A stretch of 7,940 nucleotides of DNA from an uncultured Oscillibacter sp. (GCA_910588175.1 CAJUQQ010000079.1:1-7940); one strand, 5' to 3'; shown: positions 1 through 6,116, numbered from the stretch's first letter. Translations and numbers: made by a program. Notes: generated by a model from the sequence alone, not told the origin.

Positions 1-1257
1 GAGTTCCGGCTGGTGGTCATGGCCGGGGTGGCTCAGGACGAGGTGCGCAAGCTGTCCGAGCGGCTGAAGTTCGGTTTCCGGCAAGCCATCAAAAACGGCC
101 ACGTGCTGGGCAATGACAAGCTGTGGGGGTATGACAAAAAGGACTGTGTGCTGACCATCAATGAGGGGGAGGCCCAGGTAGTACGGCGGATTTTCGACCT
201 CTACGCCAATCAGCAAATGGGCATCCGCCGCATTTCTCAGGTGCTGTACGACGAGGGCTTTACCAGCCGCAAGGGCAACGCTTTCAACGTGCTCACCATC
301 CGGCATATTCTCTGCAATCCAAAATATAAGGGCTGGTACTGTGCCAACAAAAGCCAGACAGTGGACTACCGCAGTAAGCGGAAAATTTTCATGGACGAGA
401 GCGAATGGGTCATGTATCCAGATCCGTCTATCCCGGCGATCGTCTCCGAGGAGCTATGGGACAGGGCCAACGCCCTCTACAAGCGACGCAGTAAACAGAT
501 GATGTCCCATCAAAGCGGGGCGGAATTCCACAACCGATATCCTTACAGCGGCAAGATCATCTGTGAGGAACACGGCACCAGCTTCCACCGTCAACTGCTG
601 AAAAGCGCCAAGGGTGAAAAGGAGGCCTGGCAGTGTCGTGTCTACCGAGATAAAGGCCGGGCGGCCTGTTCCGCGCCCCAGCTCCGGACAACGGAGCTGA
701 ATCAAATCATGGCCGACATCTTCAGCCAATTGGCGCAAAACAAACAGGCCATCATCGACGCGGTAGTGACAGTCCTCCAATCTGTCCCAGACGAACACGA
801 CTACGCCCAGGACATCCGGCGCATCGAAGAGGACCTGTCCGCCATCCAGGCAAAAAAAGACCGTCTGCTGGAGATGAGCATTGAGGGCGTCATCACCACA
901 GTGGAGTTCAAGCAGCGCAACGACGGCTTCAACCAACAGATCCAAGCCCTGGAGGAACGGCTGGAAGCCCTCCGGGCGGAGGCGGAAAAGGGCCAACGAA
1001 CGGCGGCACAGCTGGAGGAAATCCGCGCCGCCCTGGAGCGGGAGCTTTCCTTCCAAAACGGCATCCATTCCGCCCTTGTCACCACAATCCTGGACAAAAT
1101 CGTGGTCAAAAAGAACAGTACCAAAGAGGAAATCCACCTGGACATCCACCTGAAATTCGGCGGCCCATGGGAGGCCGCTTTCAACCGGATGGATTCCTCC
1201 CTTTGCTTCATCCGTCCAAAAAATATTACACCCAAAGTTCCGATCAAGAAGACCTGA
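1..1257 (+). CDS. Large serine recombinase, C-terminal part (5' end outside window); candidate sigK-element excisase
   Basis: The frame is open from base 1, so the ATG at 13 is internal; 418 residues are visible. They start at the last helix of the resolvase catalytic domain (VAQDEVRKLSERLKFGFR) and continue into the recombinase domain (NEGEAQVVRRIFDLY, ISQVLYDEGFTSRKG, LCNPKYKG). A zinc-ribbon follows, with Cys codons at 562, 634 and 667 and a His codon at 571 in the CxxH position where CxxC is more usual. A coiled-coil segment (about 800-1050) and a C-terminal KIVV motif complete the family architecture. The catalytic serine would lie upstream of the window. Proteins of this family integrate or excise DNA at short att sites; SpoIVCA of Bacillus subtilis, which restores sigK, is a member. 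The stop codon lies inside sigK-derived sequence, so the last dozen or so residues come from the flanking gene in another frame. A phage or transposon recombinase that merely landed in sigK is the alternative. Confidence 0.93.
   Translation, partial: EFRLVVMAGVAQDEVRKLSERLKFGFRQAIKNGHVLGNDKLWGYDKKDCVLTINEGEAQVVRRIFDLYANQQMGIRRISQVLYDEGFTSRKGNAFNVLTIRHILCNPKYKGWYCANKSQTVDYRSKRKIFMDESEWVMYPDPSIPAIVSEELWDRANALYKRRSKQMMSHQSGAEFHNRYPYSGKIICEEHGTSFHRQLLKSAKGEKEAWQCRVYRDKGRAACSAPQLRTTELNQIMADIFSQLAQNKQAIIDAVVTVLQSVPDEHDYAQDIRRIEEDLSAIQAKKDRLLEMSIEGVITTVEFKQRNDGFNQQIQALEERLEALRAEAEKGQRTAAQLEEIRAALERELSFQNGIHSALVTTILDKIVVKKNSTKEEIHLDIHLKFGGPWEAAFNRMDSSLCFIRPKNITPKVPIKKT
1205..1230. other. Predicted recombination junction (att-type) between element and sigK
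   Basis: Sigma-factor homology in the third forward frame begins abruptly at the KKYY codons (from 1218). Upstream, the same frame reads HPS instead of the expected VAHI-type residues of sigma region 2, and further back it is only a shadow of the recombinase gene. The crossover must therefore fall close to 1210-1224, near the A-rich run at 1218-1223. Exact core bases cannot be set without the other end of the element. The Bacillus subtilis skin site lies further downstream in sigK, at the ENEIL codons (a point recalled, not checked); those codons are uninterrupted here, so this would be a different insertion point. Confidence 0.6.
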
Positions 1258-1718
1258 TCTCCATCGGCACCATCGGCCTCATCAAGGGGATTTCCAGCTT
1301 TGACCCTGCCAAGGGCGCCCGCCTGGCTACTTACGCCGCCCGGTGCATTGAGAATGAAATCCTCATGTACTTCCGCGGACAGAAAAAACTCCAGGGGGAG
1401 GTCTCCCTTTCCGACTCCATTGACACGGACAAGGACGGAAACGCCCTCCAGCTGATGGATATCGTCGGCGTAGACGACACCATGCTGGAGGACCTCCATG
1501 ACCGGGACAACGCCCTGCGGCTCCACAAGCTGGTGCGGGAGCGCCTTACCTCCCGAGAGGCGGAAATCGTCCGCCTCCGCTATGGCCTGGGGGGCACCGT
1601 GCCTCTGACCCAGCGGGAGATTGCCTCCTCCTTTGGGATTTCCCGGAGCTACGTGTCCCGCATCGAAAAACGGGCCCTGGAGAAGCTCCGGGAGGCCCTC
1701 CAGGACGCGCAGGGCTAG
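1218..1718 (+). CDS. sigK: Sporulation sigma factor SigK, 3' coding segment of a split gene
   Basis: This encodes the C-terminal ~166 residues of a sigma-70 family factor. Region 2 is seen as EDLISIGTIGLIKG, LATYAARCIENEILMYFR and the following VSLSDSIDTDKDGN. Region 4 is seen as TQREIASSFGISRSYVSRIE followed by KRALEKL. The ISRSYVSRIEKRAL helix-turn-helix matches SigK; SigE normally has ISQSYISRLEKR. SigK directs late mother-cell transcription (coat, cortex, mother-cell lysis). The N-terminal part (pro-sequence, region 1.2 and first part of region 2) is absent, and the only in-frame ATG upstream (1167) lies within the recombinase gene with no convincing ribosome binding site. No stop or frameshift breaks the segment, which argues that it is under selection and rejoined by excision rather than decaying. 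The missing half is expected at the far end of the element, left of this window. A dead fragment is possible but less likely. Confidence 0.88.
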   Translation, partial: KKYYTQSSDQEDLISIGTIGLIKGISSFDPAKGARLATYAARCIENEILMYFRGQKKLQGEVSLSDSIDTDKDGNALQLMDIVGVDDTMLEDLHDRDNALRLHKLVRERLTSREAEIVRLRYGLGGTVPLTQREIASSFGISRSYVSRIEKRALEKLREALQDAQG

Positions 1719-1770
1719 TGTCCGTTTAAAATCGGGGCAGATATTTCCGACAGGCAAGACGATTTGACAC

Positions 1771-1842
1771 GGGAATCCGGACGGATCTCCAGTCAAAGCA
1801 CCGCGGCTCCGGCGGAAAAATCCCCGTCCGTCCGGCATTCCC
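1771..1842. repeat. Imperfect inverted repeat between convergent sigK and araC-type genes
   Basis: GGGAATCCGGACGGA at 1771-1785 is complementary to 1827-1842, with one extra C at 1836, giving a 15-bp stem around a GC-rich 41-nt interior. It sits between two convergent 3' ends (1718 and 1868). It could fold in either transcript and act as a bidirectional transcription barrier, but there is no U-tract, so calling it a terminator would be a guess. Confidence 0.4.
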
Positions 1843-1867
1843 CGGTTCGGAATTCAGATCCTAAGTC

Positions 1868-2758
1868 TCACTCCCGCTCCGGACCTCCCCGCTTCTTTCC
1901 CACAAAGGACTCCCGGTACTTCCCCGGCGGCATCCCCACATGCTTGGAAAATTGCAGGTTGAAATAGTTCTGCGTCTCAAATCCCACCTGCTCCGCGATC
2001 TTCGCCATGGGCAGGTCCGTGGTAATCAGCAAGTTCTGGGCCTCGCCGATCCGGCGGCGGAGTAGGTACTGGGTGGGAGAATAGCCGCTGGCCTCCTTAA
2101 AAACATGGGAGAGGTAATAGGGGCTGACATGAAGGGCCTTCCCCATATCCTGAAGGGTCAGGGGCTCGCTGAAATGCCCGTCGATGAACGCCTGGACCTG
2201 CCGTCCCAGGGTCTTGGGCTCCGCCTGCTCCCGCCGGGGCGCGTCCCCGGTAAGCTGATAAATGCGGCCCAGCAGCGCCAGCATCAGGTGGTGGCTCAGG
2301 CTCTCGCAGCCCGGACGGTCCTCCAGCAGGTAGCGGTACATCATATCCATCAGCAGCCGCAGATCTTCCGCCTCCGCCCCCATCCGCAAAAGAGGCGGCG
2401 TGCCGCGGGCAATGAGGGCGTTTTCCTCCAGTCCCGGCAGACGCAGTCCCGCAATGGCCACGCAATAGCTGAAAATGGCGTCGTCCGCGCTGGAGAACTC
2501 GTCATGCACCACGCCGCTGTTGTAAAGGAGCAAATCCCCGGCTCCCACGTCGTAAAAGGTCTCCCCCACCAGATACCGCCCGCTTCCGCCGCAGATCAGC
2601 AGAATCTCCGCCACGTCCTGATGGGCATGGAGAATGCGCGGGCGGCTCTGGTCCTCGGGCAGAGTCCGGGTGACGTAGACCAGCCGGGGCATGTGCTCCG
2701 GGGTAAACACAGAGCGAGTCTCTCGTTTGACATAGCATTGACTTGGCATCTGCGGCAT
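1868..2758 (-). CDS. AraC/XylS-family transcriptional regulator with N-terminal cupin sensor domain
   Basis: A 296-residue protein from the ATG at 2758, which has AAAGGA eight bases upstream; a longer open frame to 2839 lacks such a site. Residues about 35-110 look like the AraC-type cupin sensor (ILHAHQDVAEILLICGGSG, then VGAGDLLLYNSGVVHDE). Residues about 190-285 form the double helix-turn-helix DNA-binding domain: LQDMGKALHVSPYYLSHVFK at 202-221 and MAKIAEQVGFETQNYFNLQF at 251-270, followed by the usual GMPPGKYR. Length is typical of the family. Such proteins bind a small ligand, often a sugar or related metabolite, and usually activate nearby genes. The ligand cannot be told from sequence. 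No sugar operon is adjacent; the closest candidates are the micro-ORF unit upstream and the dehydrogenase operon beyond it. Confidence 0.93.
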   Translation of the reverse strand: MPQMPSQCYVKRETRSVFTPEHMPRLVYVTRTLPEDQSRPRILHAHQDVAEILLICGGSGRYLVGETFYDVGAGDLLLYNSGVVHDEFSSADDAIFSYCVAIAGLRLPGLEENALIARGTPPLLRMGAEAEDLRLLMDMMYRYLLEDRPGCESLSHHLMLALLGRIYQLTGDAPRREQAEPKTLGRQVQAFIDGHFSEPLTLQDMGKALHVSPYYLSHVFKEASGYSPTQYLLRRRIGEAQNLLITTDLPMAKIAEQVGFETQNYFNLQFSKHVGMPPGKYRESFVGKKRGGPERE

Positions 2759-2834
2759 AGGCAAATTCCTTTCTCCCGCCCGGAAGCGCAAGATGTTGTA
2801 AATCCGCCGGTCCCGCCCGCTCCGGGCCGGGCCG

Positions 2835-2880
2835 TTCACCGGGAAAACCCGGCAAGATATTGAATGTTTTCCCCGGTGAA
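2835..2880. repeat. 14/15-bp inverted repeat upstream of araC-type gene and micro-ORF
   Basis: TTCACCGGGAAAAC at 2835-2848 faces GTTTTCCCCGGTGAA at 2866-2880; the arms match except for one extra base, around a 17-bp spacer. It lies in the intergenic space shared by the minus-strand regulator and the plus-strand micro-ORF, about 75 bp upstream of the regulator start. It could be an operator or a 5' leader hairpin. No clean sigma-A promoter was found beside it. Confidence 0.5.
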
Positions 2881-2911
2881 ATCTGGTATCCTTTCATCAA
2901 CGTCAAGAAAG

Positions 2912-2918
2912 AAGGAGG
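2912..2918 (+). promoter_or_regulatory. Strong Shine-Dalgarno (AAGGAGG) for a micro-ORF
   Basis: AAGGAGG ends eight bases before the ATG at 2927. This is a near-perfect anti-16S match at optimal spacing and is the main reason to take the 19-codon frame seriously. Confidence 0.6.
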
Positions 2919-2926
2919 TGCCCCAC

Positions 2927-2986
2927 ATGCTGTACACACTGTTTTCCATCGTGGTACTGGGCGGTGCCGTTTGCCTGAACCGCTGA
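2927..2986 (+). CDS. Possible 19-residue hydrophobic micro-protein
   Basis: The frame encodes MLYTLFSIVVLGGAVCLNR and stop. Residues 2-17 are almost wholly hydrophobic, with a glycine pair and one cysteine, ending in a basic tail, as in single-pass membrane micropeptides. Support comes from the AAGGAGG site at 2912 and from a 10-bp GC hairpin starting 18 bases after the stop, so the unit looks like a self-contained transcript. It is not an attenuator leader for the next gene, because that gene is on the opposite strand. I do not recognise a family. An overlapping 61-codon frame (2860-3045) has no comparable ribosome binding site. No promoter could be fixed, so it may be a small RNA or chance. 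Confidence 0.45.
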   Translation: MLYTLFSIVVLGGAVCLNR

Positions 2987-3004
2987 ACATGAAAACCGTC
3001 CGTC

Positions 3005-3032
3005 AGGCGGCCCCTTTCGGGGCCGCCTGTTT
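3005..3032 (+). terminator. Rho-independent terminator-like hairpin (possibly bidirectional)
   Basis: AGGCGGCCCC (3005-3014), loop TTTC, GGGGCCGCCT (3019-3028): a perfect 10-bp stem. On the plus strand it is followed by the modestly T-rich TGTTTCCGTT. It lies between the micro-ORF stop (2986) and the 3' end of the minus-strand dehydrogenase (3039). On the minus strand the tail reaches TTTTC only about 10 bases after the stem. It can plausibly end both transcripts. Confidence 0.7.
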
Positions 3033-3038
3033 CCGTTC

Positions 3039-4016
3039 TCAGTAGCCCCGGGTCCGGTCCACCCGCTGGACCAGCGGCAGGCCCCGGGCGTAATTCTTCA
3101 GGTCCGCGCAGAACATCTCTACATTCAAGTCACAGGTGTAGCCCAAGGTCATGTTCCCCGAGACATGGGGGGTGAGAATCAGGTTCTTCGCGCTCCACAG
3201 GGGATGGTCCGGCGGCAGGGGCTCCGGGTCCTTCACGTCCAGCGCCGCCCCGCTCAGGGCCCCGGCGTTCAGCGCCTCGATCAGCGGCTCCTGCTCGATG
3301 GCCGTGCCCCGGCCCACGTTCACCACACAGGCCCCCCGGGGCAGCAGGCTGATCCGGGCCCGGTTCAGAATGCGGTCCGTCTCCGCCGTGCGGGGCAGAG
3401 CCATGATCAGGTTCTCCGTCTGCGGCAGGACCTCATCCAGCCGTTGAATGGGCAAAACCTGATGGAAGGCGTCTCCCGCCGCCCGGCCGCTCCGGTTCAA
3501 TCCGATAATCTGGGCGGCTCCCATGCCCTGGAGCCGCTGGGCGATGTTTCCGCCGATGTCCCCGGTACCCAGGATGGTGAAGCGGTTGTCCCGGATGGAG
3601 CGGACCGGCGTCTCCGGTCCCCAGACCCGGTCCCGGGCCATCTCCAGATACTCCGGCAGCTTCCGCAGGAGCATCAGCACCACCATAACCACATGCTCGG
3701 CAATGGTGACGCCGTAGCAGTTGGAATTGGTGAGCAGACAGCCGGGGTTCGCGAAGACCGAGGGGTCCTTGCAGTAGGGGTCCACCCCGGCGTAGGAGCA
3801 GCAGTACCAGTTCAGGGACGCCGGAGCCTCCCGGAGCAGGTCCGGCGAGTGGGCGTAAAGAATCTCGCAGTCCTGGAGGCAGGCCTTCGCCTCCTCAAAC
3901 TGGTCCAGATCGAAGAAGCAGGGAACGAAGCCCAGCGCCTCCGCCGTGTCCCGGATCTGGGCCTTGTGGGCCTCGGTCAAAAATTCGAGATAAACGCAAA
4001 TCTTTCTCATAGCCAT
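3039..4016 (-). CDS. D-2-hydroxyacid dehydrogenase (NAD(P)-dependent, GhrA/SerA-like)
   Basis: A 325-residue protein of usual family length. These cytosolic enzymes interconvert 2-oxoacids and D-2-hydroxyacids with NAD(P)H. Visible motifs are: SYAGVDPY near residues 74-81 (substrate loop); the nucleotide-binding GTGDIG at 150-155; NVGRG with the substrate-binding Arg at 236; DPEPLP with the catalytic Glu at 265; and TPHVSG with the catalytic His at 284. All three catalytic residues are present. The substrate is not determined; glyoxylate/hydroxypyruvate or a branched 2-oxoacid are possible. The ATG at 4016 has AAAGGAG just upstream; a second ATG two codons later (MRK) gives longer spacing and is also possible. 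It begins 12 bp after the stop of the FAD-dehydrogenase gene, so the two are almost surely co-transcribed. Confidence 0.94.
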   Translation of the reverse strand: MAMRKICVYLEFLTEAHKAQIRDTAEALGFVPCFFDLDQFEEAKACLQDCEILYAHSPDLLREAPASLNWYCCSYAGVDPYCKDPSVFANPGCLLTNSNCYGVTIAEHVVMVVLMLLRKLPEYLEMARDRVWGPETPVRSIRDNRFTILGTGDIGGNIAQRLQGMGAAQIIGLNRSGRAAGDAFHQVLPIQRLDEVLPQTENLIMALPRTAETDRILNRARISLLPRGACVVNVGRGTAIEQEPLIEALNAGALSGAALDVKDPEPLPPDHPLWSAKNLILTPHVSGNMTLGYTCDLNVEMFCADLKNYARGLPLVQRVDRTRGY

Positions 4017-4028
4017 TGGTCTCCTTTA

Positions 4029-5618
4029 TCATGAATTCGCCAGCAGGGCCTCGGCGGCCCGCATGCCGTCGGCGGCGGCGGAGAGGATGCCCCCGGCGTA
4101 GCCCGCCCCCTCGCCGCAGGGATACAGCCCCCGAAGGGAGGCTTGTCCGTCCGGCCCCCGGAGGACGCGGACCGGAGAGGAGCTCCGGCTCTCCACCCCG
4201 GTAAGGACGGCGTCGGGAGCGTCGTACCCCCGGAGCTTCCGGCCCAGAATAGGCAGGGCCTCCTCCAGCGCCGCCGCGACAAAGGGAGGCAGGCACGCGT
4301 GAAGGTCCGTCCAGGTGACGCCGGGGCGGTAGCTGGGCCGGACCCGCCCCGGCCCGGCGGAGGAACGGCGGGCCAGGAAGTCCTCCACCCGCTGGGCGGG
4401 GGCCTGGTAGCCGCCGCCTCCCAAGGCGTAGGCTCCTTCCTCCAGCTTTCGCTGGAACGCCACCCCCGCCAGAGGGGAGCTGTCCCCGCCGAAGTCCTCC
4501 GGTGTGACATTTACCAAAATCGCGCCGTTGATGTTCTCCTTGTCCCGGGCAAATTCGCTCATGCCGTTGGTCACCACTCGCCCGGCTTCCGAGGCGGCGG
4601 CCACCACCTCCCCGCCGGGGCAGACGCAGAAGGAGAACACCCCCCGGCCGCTGGGCAGATGGCAGGAGAGCTTATAGGTGGAGGCAGGCAGGCCCGGGTG
4701 CCCGGCGTATTGGCGGTACTGGGCGGCGTCGCAGTCCGCCTGGCGGTGCTCGATGCGCAGTCCCACGGCAAAGGGCTTGGCCTCCAGGGACACGCCCCGC
4801 CGGTGGAGCATCGCGAAGGTATCCCGGGCGGAGTGGCCGGGGCAGAGTATCAGCTCCCGGCAGGGAAGCACCGCCCGCCCCGCCGGACCGGAAATCTCCG
4901 CGCCGGTGAGACGGCCGTTTTCCACCCGCAGATCCTCCAGGCGGGTCTCAAAGCGGATGTCCGTCCCCAGGGCCTCCAGTTCCCGGCGCAGATTTTGGAG
5001 AACCCGGTGGAGATAGTCCGTCCCCACATGGGGCTTGGCATCGATGAGGATGTCCGGGGGCGCGCCGCAGGCGGTCAGCCGTTCCAGGATAAAACGGTGG
5101 CGGGGGTCCTTGGTACCGGTGTTCAGCTTCCCGTCGGAAAAGGCCCCGGCGCCGCCCTCGCCGAACTGGACATTGGACTCCGGGTCCAAAAGCCCCGAGG
5201 ACCAAAAACGCTCCACATCCGCCTGACGCGCCTCCACGGGGCGGCCCCGCTCCAGGAGGACGGGCCGCTGGCCCGCCTCCGCCAGCACCAGGGCGGCGAA
5301 GAGCCCCGCCGGGCCCGCTCCCACCACGATGGGCGGGACCTCCGGCGGTGGCCGGACCGCCGGGGGGCGGTACTCCGGCCCCGGTTTCAGGAGGACGGCC
5401 TTTTGACTCCGGCAGCGCCGGAGGACGGCGGCCTCGTTGTCCACCGTCACCCGAACGGTGTACATCACCGCCGCCGCCTCCCGCGCGTCCACGCTGCGGC
5501 GGAGAATCTGGAGTTCCCGGATATCCCCCGGCCGGAGGCGGAGCAGCCGGGCGGCCTTGGCGCGGAGTTCCGCCTCGCCGCCGCCGGGGGCGAGGCGAAT
5601 GCCTTCGAGCTTAATCAT
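4029..5618 (-). CDS. FAD-dependent dehydrogenase, COG2509 type
   Basis: A 529-residue flavoprotein of the COG2509 family, common in Clostridia and of unsettled physiological role. The N-terminal ~90 residues carry the family's LRRSVDAREA motif. A dinucleotide-binding fold follows, with VVGAGPAGLFAALVLAEAG from residue 98 and the acidic ribose ligand in ERG at 123-125. The family loop GEGGAGAFSDGKL lies at about 153-165. The C-terminal flavin-contact segment GEGAGYAGGILSAAADG starts at about 502. There is no signal peptide or membrane segment. The ATG at 5618 has AAAGGAGA six bases upstream. The gene ends in TGA TAA, and the downstream ribosome binding site lies directly after, typical of an operon. 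A role in redox chemistry together with the hydroxyacid dehydrogenase is inference only. Confidence 0.93.
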   Translation of the reverse strand: MIKLEGIRLAPGGGEAELRAKAARLLRLRPGDIRELQILRRSVDAREAAAVMYTVRVTVDNEAAVLRRCRSQKAVLLKPGPEYRPPAVRPPPEVPPIVVGAGPAGLFAALVLAEAGQRPVLLERGRPVEARQADVERFWSSGLLDPESNVQFGEGGAGAFSDGKLNTGTKDPRHRFILERLTACGAPPDILIDAKPHVGTDYLHRVLQNLRRELEALGTDIRFETRLEDLRVENGRLTGAEISGPAGRAVLPCRELILCPGHSARDTFAMLHRRGVSLEAKPFAVGLRIEHRQADCDAAQYRQYAGHPGLPASTYKLSCHLPSGRGVFSFCVCPGGEVVAAASEAGRVVTNGMSEFARDKENINGAILVNVTPEDFGGDSSPLAGVAFQRKLEEGAYALGGGGYQAPAQRVEDFLARRSSAGPGRVRPSYRPGVTWTDLHACLPPFVAAALEEALPILGRKLRGYDAPDAVLTGVESRSSSPVRVLRGPDGQASLRGLYPCGEGAGYAGGILSAAADGMRAAEALLANS

Positions 5619-5807
5619 GGGAAGTCTCCTTTCGCGGGATTGGGTCCTGGTTGAAAATGGGCGAATGCCCCTTGACGAGAGAGTGTTTCGCCAAGCGAGG
5701 CAACTTTTTCAAGAGAGCTGCCGCCCGGCGGGTAAATTTCACGCGGAGCGGCGGAAAAGCTCCGCCACAGCGCTTTGCCATGGTTCAATCAAGCTCTGAT
5801 TAAGCGG

Positions 5808-5816
5808 ATTATACCA
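5808..5816 (-). promoter_or_regulatory. Probable extended -10 promoter for the FAD-dehydrogenase operon
   Basis: Read on the minus strand, the sequence is TGGTATAAT, a perfect -10 hexamer with the TGn extension. The -35 at 17 bp spacing is poor, which the extended -10 may offset. Transcription would start near 5801. Confidence 0.5.
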
Positions 5817-5896
5817 CAATTCCGCCGCCGGGCGAAAGGGGGAAAGGTCCTGATTTTTCCTTGAAAAAGAAATTTTGAAAAAAAACGGAAAAGGTC

Positions 5897-5924
5897 TTGA
5901 CAAGACGGAGTTTTTTAGTATAAT
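5897..5924 (+). promoter_or_regulatory. Sigma-A promoter of tRNA-Gln
   Basis: TTGACA (5897-5902), a 16-bp spacer and TATAAT (5919-5924) are both perfect consensus hexamers. The start point would be about 15 bases before the tRNA 5' end, fitting strong stable-RNA transcription. Confidence 0.88.
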
Positions 5925-5946
5925 GGTAGCTGTTCCAAAGAGCGAT

Positions 5947-6020
5947 AGCGGGTTTGTGTAAAGGTAGCACAGCAGACTCTGACTCTGTATGTGAGGGTTC
6001 GAATCCTTCACCCGCTGCCA
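5947..6020 (+). tRNA. tRNA-Gln (anticodon CUG)
   Basis: A full cloverleaf can be drawn. The acceptor AGCGGGT (5947-5953) pairs with ACCCGCT. The D stem is GTGT/GCAC around AAAGGTA. The anticodon stem is GCAGA/TCTGT with loop CTCTGAC, giving CTG (reads CAG, glutamine). The T stem is GAGGG/CCTTC around TTCGAAT. The discriminator is G and the CCA is encoded. It stands alone rather than in a tRNA cluster and carries a consensus promoter and terminator. Its 3' end is the presumed attachment site of the element whose integrase lies just downstream; the gene is intact, as is usual when an element rebuilds the tRNA end. Confidence 0.95.
5990..6020 (+). other. Predicted attachment-site region at the tRNA-Gln 3' end
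   Basis: A tyrosine integrase gene ends about 97 bp beyond this tRNA and its 3' end faces it, the standard arrangement for elements that integrate into tRNA 3' ends. The core normally covers the T-arm and acceptor 3' strand. A second copy of this sequence would mark the other end of the element, which is right of the window, so the limits given are approximate and inferred. Confidence 0.5.
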
Positions 6021-6025
6021 TAGGA

Positions 6026-6063
6026 AACGCTTGAATCCCCAAGGGGTTCAGGCGTTTTTCTTA
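6026..6063 (+). terminator. Intrinsic terminator of tRNA-Gln
   Basis: AACGCTTGAATCCCC (6026-6040) pairs with GGGGTTCAGGCGTT (6043-6056) with one bulged T, and is followed by a T-rich tail (TTTCTTAT). It begins six bases after the CCA end. Confidence 0.85.
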
Positions 6064-6078
6064 TACCCATTTTCGGGG

Positions 6079-6099
6079 TTTCCCTTAATTTTTCCCTTA
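6079..6099. repeat. Tandem direct repeat TTTCCCTTA, candidate integrase-binding repeat
   Basis: Two copies of TTTCCCTTA at 6079-6087 and 6091-6099 are spaced 12 bp apart, in the short gap between the tRNA terminator and the integrase stop. Short direct repeats next to att sites often bind the arm-binding domain of tyrosine integrases. The role here is inferred from position. Confidence 0.5.
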
Positions 6100-6116
6100 T
6101 TTTGATCTTCGACCGT

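Larger units (their letters stand above)
5619..5946. other. Intergenic region: leader of the FAD-dehydrogenase operon and tRNA promoter
   Basis: No supported gene lies in this stretch. On the minus strand, a possible promoter at 5808-5813 would give a leader of about 180 nt. It contains competing GC hairpins: GCGGAGC 5743-5749 with GCTCCGC 5759-5765, or GGCGGA 5750-5755 with TCCGCC 5761-5766. A small GGGC/GCCC stem lies at 5659-5670. No known riboswitch class was recognised. The plus strand holds the tRNA promoter at its right end. Confidence 0.5.

Noticed and set aside
1167..1217. ATG at 1167 as the true start of the sigma factor
   Set aside because: The 17 codons before KKYY have no sigma-factor resemblance, overlap the recombinase gene in another frame and lack a good ribosome binding site.
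801..1838. 345-codon minus-strand frame
   Set aside because: It runs antisense across both the recombinase and sigK, including their junction; it has no recognisable motif.
2105..2863. 252-codon plus-strand frame opposite the AraC-type gene
   Set aside because: Antisense to a gene with clear domains and start signal; no independent support.
3165..4034. 289-codon plus-strand frame
   Set aside because: Antisense shadow of the D-2-hydroxyacid dehydrogenase; low-complexity residue makeup and no ribosome binding site.
4143..5654. Long 503-codon frame on the plus strand
   Set aside because: It lies antisense to the well-recognised flavoprotein in GC-rich DNA, has no protein-family features and is a compositional shadow.
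5721..5732. CCGCCCGGCGGG as a terminator
   Set aside because: It is a palindrome with almost no loop and no T-tract, and fits background GC-richness.
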